Source: Nitrospirota bacterium
GTDB lineage: Bacteria > Nitrospirota > Thermodesulfovibrionia > Thermodesulfovibrionales > JdFR-88
NCBI GenBank assembly: GCA_014874185.1
Contig: JACWAF010000034.1
Coordinates: forward strand, 1 to 55,194
Direction: 5' to 3'
DNA: 55,194 bases
Both the position numbers and the translations under genes were made by a program. Of the stretch, positions 52,846 to 55,194 are shown piece after piece. The stretch's first letter is position 1. Each line of letters starts with the position of its first letter. The notes beneath the pieces were generated by a model. The model saw only the letters and a list, made by a program, of their open reading frames with translations. It had not been told where the DNA came from and ran no database searches.

Positions 52846-54543
52846 TTGGACATAGATAAGGTAAGCAGGACCTTCAGGGCGGCCCGCCGGGTCCAGCAGA
52901 TCATAAACGTCTTCCTGCGGCACGGCTTCGGCCGCGTGATCGACCAGATACGCCTCAACCGCTATATCCCCCTTTCGATGCGCTTGAAGAGTTTCGGCCA
53001 GCTTCCCTCCTACAAGGGTGCGGACATGGCCAGGCAGTTGAGGCTTTCTTTCGAGGAGCTTGGCCCCAGTTTCATAAAGCTGGGCCAGATACTCTCCGCC
53101 AGGCCCGACCTCATCGGCACGGAATTCTCCGACGAGTTCAAGAAGCTGCAGGACGAGGTCCCGCCGTTCCCTTCCGCCCAGGCCCAGGCGATAATAGAAG
53201 ACGAACTGAAGCGCCCCATGAACGAGATATTCCGCGGTTTCGACGGCGTGCCCATAGCGGCGGCTTCCATAGCCCAGGTGCACAAGGCCGTGCTCATGGA
53301 CGGCTCGGACGTGGTCGTCAAGGTCCAGAGGCCGGACATCAAGGAATTGATAGAGCTGGACATCAGCATCCTGGGCATGTTTGCCCGCCTCATGGAGAGG
53401 AACATGCCGGAGGCAAGGTTCTTCAACCCCATAGGCATAATAGATGAATTCGCAAAAACGATAAGGAAAGAGCTGGATTTCGTGCAGGAGGCAAAGAACT
53501 GCCTCCGGTTCACGCAGAATTTCGCCGCCAATCCCGACGTCTATTTCCCCCGTATCTATCCCCATCTGCTTACCGAAAAGGTGTTCGTAATGGAGCACAT
53601 ACACGGGATAAGGATAGACCGCGTTGAGGAACTGCAAAGGGAAGGGTACGACAGGAAGAGGATCGCCCAGATAGGGGTGGAGGCCTATTTCAAGATGGTC
53701 TTCGAGGACGGCTTTTTCCATGCCGACCCGCACCCCGGAAACCTGTTCGTGACCGTTTCCGGAGAGATTGCGTTCGTGGACTTCGGCATCGTGGGACGGG
53801 TCTCGGACGAGCTGAAGCAGACCATGGCCAATACCTTCCTGGCCCTTATAAACAAGGACTTCGACAGGCTTATAGACGGTTATATAGAGCTTGGCCTTGT
53901 CCCCGACGAGACCGACCTCGATACCTTCAAACGCAATTTCAAGATGGACCTGATGGAGATACTGGACCCGCTTTACGGCCTCACCATAAGCCAGATAAAC
54001 TTTCCCGAATTCCTGAACACCTTCATGAACCTGGCCATAAAACACAGCATGAGGATACCCGCGCCGCTCCTGCTGATAGACAAGGCAATGCTGATATTGC
54101 AGAATATCGGGCTCCAACTGGATCCGGACTTCGACTTCATCGCGGCCAGCGAGCCCTATGCCTCAAAGCTCCTGAGGGAGAGATACAGCCCCCTGAACAT
54201 GGCCGCGCGCATCTCGAGGGAGGCAAGGGATTTTGCGGATTTTTCCTTCGGCTTTCCCCGGCAGGTAAGAAAAATACTGAGGAAGATCGAAAAGAACGAT
54301 TTACACCTGAAACTGCACCACAAGGAGCTTGAGCCCCTGATAAAGGACATCGACAAGACCGGCAACCGGCTCGCTTTCTCAATGGTGATAAGCGCCCTGA
54401 TAGTGGGCTCGGCCATACTGCACTCCTCAGGGGCGGCCCCGCGAATATTCGGGGTTTCGGTCTTCGGGTTCCTGGGGTTCGCCTTCGCCGGGTTCATGGG
54501 GATATGGCTTCTTATTTCAATCCTGCGCTCCGGAAGGCTGTGA
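52846..54543 (+). CDS. ubiB: UbiB/ABC1-family atypical kinase
   Basis: A 565-residue membrane-associated kinase-like ATPase. Hallmarks: FIKLGQILSARPDL (KxGQ, about 76), AAASIAQVHKA (the A-rich loop), FHADPHPGNLF and FVDFGIVGR. Two membrane helices lie near the C-terminus. UbiB proteins support quinone or other isoprenoid lipid metabolism. Translation begins at TTG 52846. It converges on lemA with only two bases between stops. Confidence 0.93.
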   Translation: MDIDKVSRTFRAARRVQQIINVFLRHGFGRVIDQIRLNRYIPLSMRLKSFGQLPSYKGADMARQLRLSFEELGPSFIKLGQILSARPDLIGTEFSDEFKKLQDEVPPFPSAQAQAIIEDELKRPMNEIFRGFDGVPIAAASIAQVHKAVLMDGSDVVVKVQRPDIKELIELDISILGMFARLMERNMPEARFFNPIGIIDEFAKTIRKELDFVQEAKNCLRFTQNFAANPDVYFPRIYPHLLTEKVFVMEHIHGIRIDRVEELQREGYDRKRIAQIGVEAYFKMVFEDGFFHADPHPGNLFVTVSGEIAFVDFGIVGRVSDELKQTMANTFLALINKDFDRLIDGYIELGLVPDETDLDTFKRNFKMDLMEILDPLYGLTISQINFPEFLNTFMNLAIKHSMRIPAPLLLIDKAMLILQNIGLQLDPDFDFIAASEPYASKLLRERYSPLNMAARISREARDFADFSFGFPRQVRKILRKIEKNDLHLKLHHKELEPLIKDIDKTGNRLAFSMVISALIVGSAILHSSGAAPRIFGVSVFGFLGFAFAGFMGIWLLISILRSGRL

Positions 54544-54545
54544 CC

Positions 54546-55121
54546 TTAAAACTTGACCTTTGGCACTTCCTTTTCGGCCTCTGGCACCTGGTAGTACTCG
54601 GCCGGGCCTACTCCGGCAAGGCCTGCGTATAGCCTGCCCATTATAGTGCGCCTGAATGTGTTCAGCCGCTGGACGGATTCGTTATAGCGCATCCGTTCGA
54701 CGGCGATGCGGTTCTCGGTGCCCTCAAGGCTGTCCTGCAATTTAAGGAAAGACTCGTTCGCCTTCAATTGCGGGTACTGCTCTCTTAAAAGGAGCAGTCT
54801 TGAGATAAGGGGCTCCATCTGGTTGGCCGCGCCCATCTTCTCTTTTGGGCTGCCCGCCTGGAAGTACTTTGTCCTCGCCTGGGCTATGTCCTCGAAGAGC
54901 CCGCGCTCGTGCGCGGCATAGCCCTTCACGGTCTCCACCAGGTTAGGGATCAGGTCGTTTCTCCTTTTAAGCTGGTTGTCCACCTGCGCCCAGCTGGCCT
55001 TCACGTTCTCGTCCATTGAGACCGCCCTGTTATAGCCCGAGAAAACGCTGCCGGCAATAATAAGACCGAGGACGAGGAAAACGCCTGCTATAACAAGAAA
55101 TATCTTCAAGGTCTTTGACAT
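54546..55121 (-). CDS. lemA: LemA-family membrane protein
   Basis: A 191-residue protein with one N-terminal membrane helix (FLVIAGVFLVLGLIIAG) and a long helical body with family blocks YNRAVSMDENVKASWAQVDNQLKRRNDLIPNLVETVKGYA and ARTKYFQA. The exact role is unknown. It follows a TPM-domain gene on the same strand, a common pairing. Confidence 0.93.
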   Translation of the reverse strand: MSKTLKIFLVIAGVFLVLGLIIAGSVFSGYNRAVSMDENVKASWAQVDNQLKRRNDLIPNLVETVKGYAAHERGLFEDIAQARTKYFQAGSPKEKMGAANQMEPLISRLLLLREQYPQLKANESFLKLQDSLEGTENRIAVERMRYNESVQRLNTFRRTIMGRLYAGLAGVGPAEYYQVPEAEKEVPKVKF

Positions 55122-55159
55122 CTGATTCGCCTCCGTCTGACTGAATTAAAAGGGAGCCC

Positions 55160-55194
55160 CTACCAGCCGCCGCTTGCGCCGCCCCCGCCGAAAC
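55160..55194 (-). CDS. C-terminal end of a TPM-domain (YgcG-like) protein, partial
   Basis: Only the last eleven codons are in the window. They read SFGGGGASGGW and a TAG stop, the Gly/Ser-rich tail typical of TPM-domain proteins encoded next to lemA. The rest lies beyond the window edge. Confidence 0.65.
   Translation of the reverse strand, partial: FGGGGASGGW

Overview
The window is about 55 kb of GC-rich (high-50s %), gene-dense chromosome from a diderm, apparently anaerobic bacterium. It carries lipoproteins, an Omp85 barrel, an outer-membrane porin with multihaem cytochromes, a complete hopanoid module, [NiFe]-hydrogenase maturation genes, a 2-oxoacid:ferredoxin oxidoreductase subunit and a type IV pilus retraction ATPase. 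This mix fits Nitrospirota (Thermodesulfovibrio-like) or a deltaproteobacterial-grade lineage. That assignment is inference; no rRNA or other decisive marker is present. No tRNA, rRNA, CRISPR array or intact transposase was seen.

Layout. (1) 1-4485 (+): four overlapping genes encode a membrane cytochrome b (HdrE/DsrM-like), an HdrD-like Fe-S/CCG protein, a cysteate synthase and a fused sulfopyruvate decarboxylase (ComDE). The last two are the Methanosarcina-type early steps of coenzyme M synthesis, here coupled to a heterodisulfide-reductase-like complex in a bacterium. (2) 4492-5724 (-): a barrel-only Omp85 protein. (3) 5869-16163: idi, hpnJ, hpnK, a 4-TM DMT/SMR transporter, shc, hpnA, hpnH and a CruF-like protein, then convergent hpnG and divergent hpnI. 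These can take squalene to adenosylhopane and on to bacteriohopanetetrol cyclitol ether. A 272-bp mobile element with a 10-bp target duplication sits between the CruF-like gene and hpnG. (4) 16237-20720 (-): porin, 9-haem and 13-haem cytochromes, a porin-cytochrome conduit for extracellular electron transfer. (5) 20947-26262 (+): hypA-hypB-hypF-hypD-hypE. hypC and a hydrogenase maturation protease are on the other strand beyond a nested palindromic repeat element. (6) 27485-41411 (-): four secreted proteins of the DUF11/SdrD-B type, including a 2,451-residue protein with an OmpA-like insert and a C-terminal outer-membrane barrel. (7) 41748-45243: a cytidylate-kinase-like/BON fusion, TerC, PilZ-REC and a lone VorB-type subunit. 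(8) 45426-55194: housekeeping genes osmC, pgpA, thpR, recA, pilT, recX, a BamE-like lipoprotein, alaS, a phasin-like protein, ubiB, lemA and the tail of a TPM-domain protein.

Interspersed palindromic repeats of at least three related types are a second theme. They lie upstream of the hdr/coenzyme M operon, at the comDE stop codon, in frame inside hypF, and between hypE and hypC. The strongest candidates for new biology are the coenzyme M/Hdr operon, the DUF11 surface system, and the repeat invasion of coding sequence.
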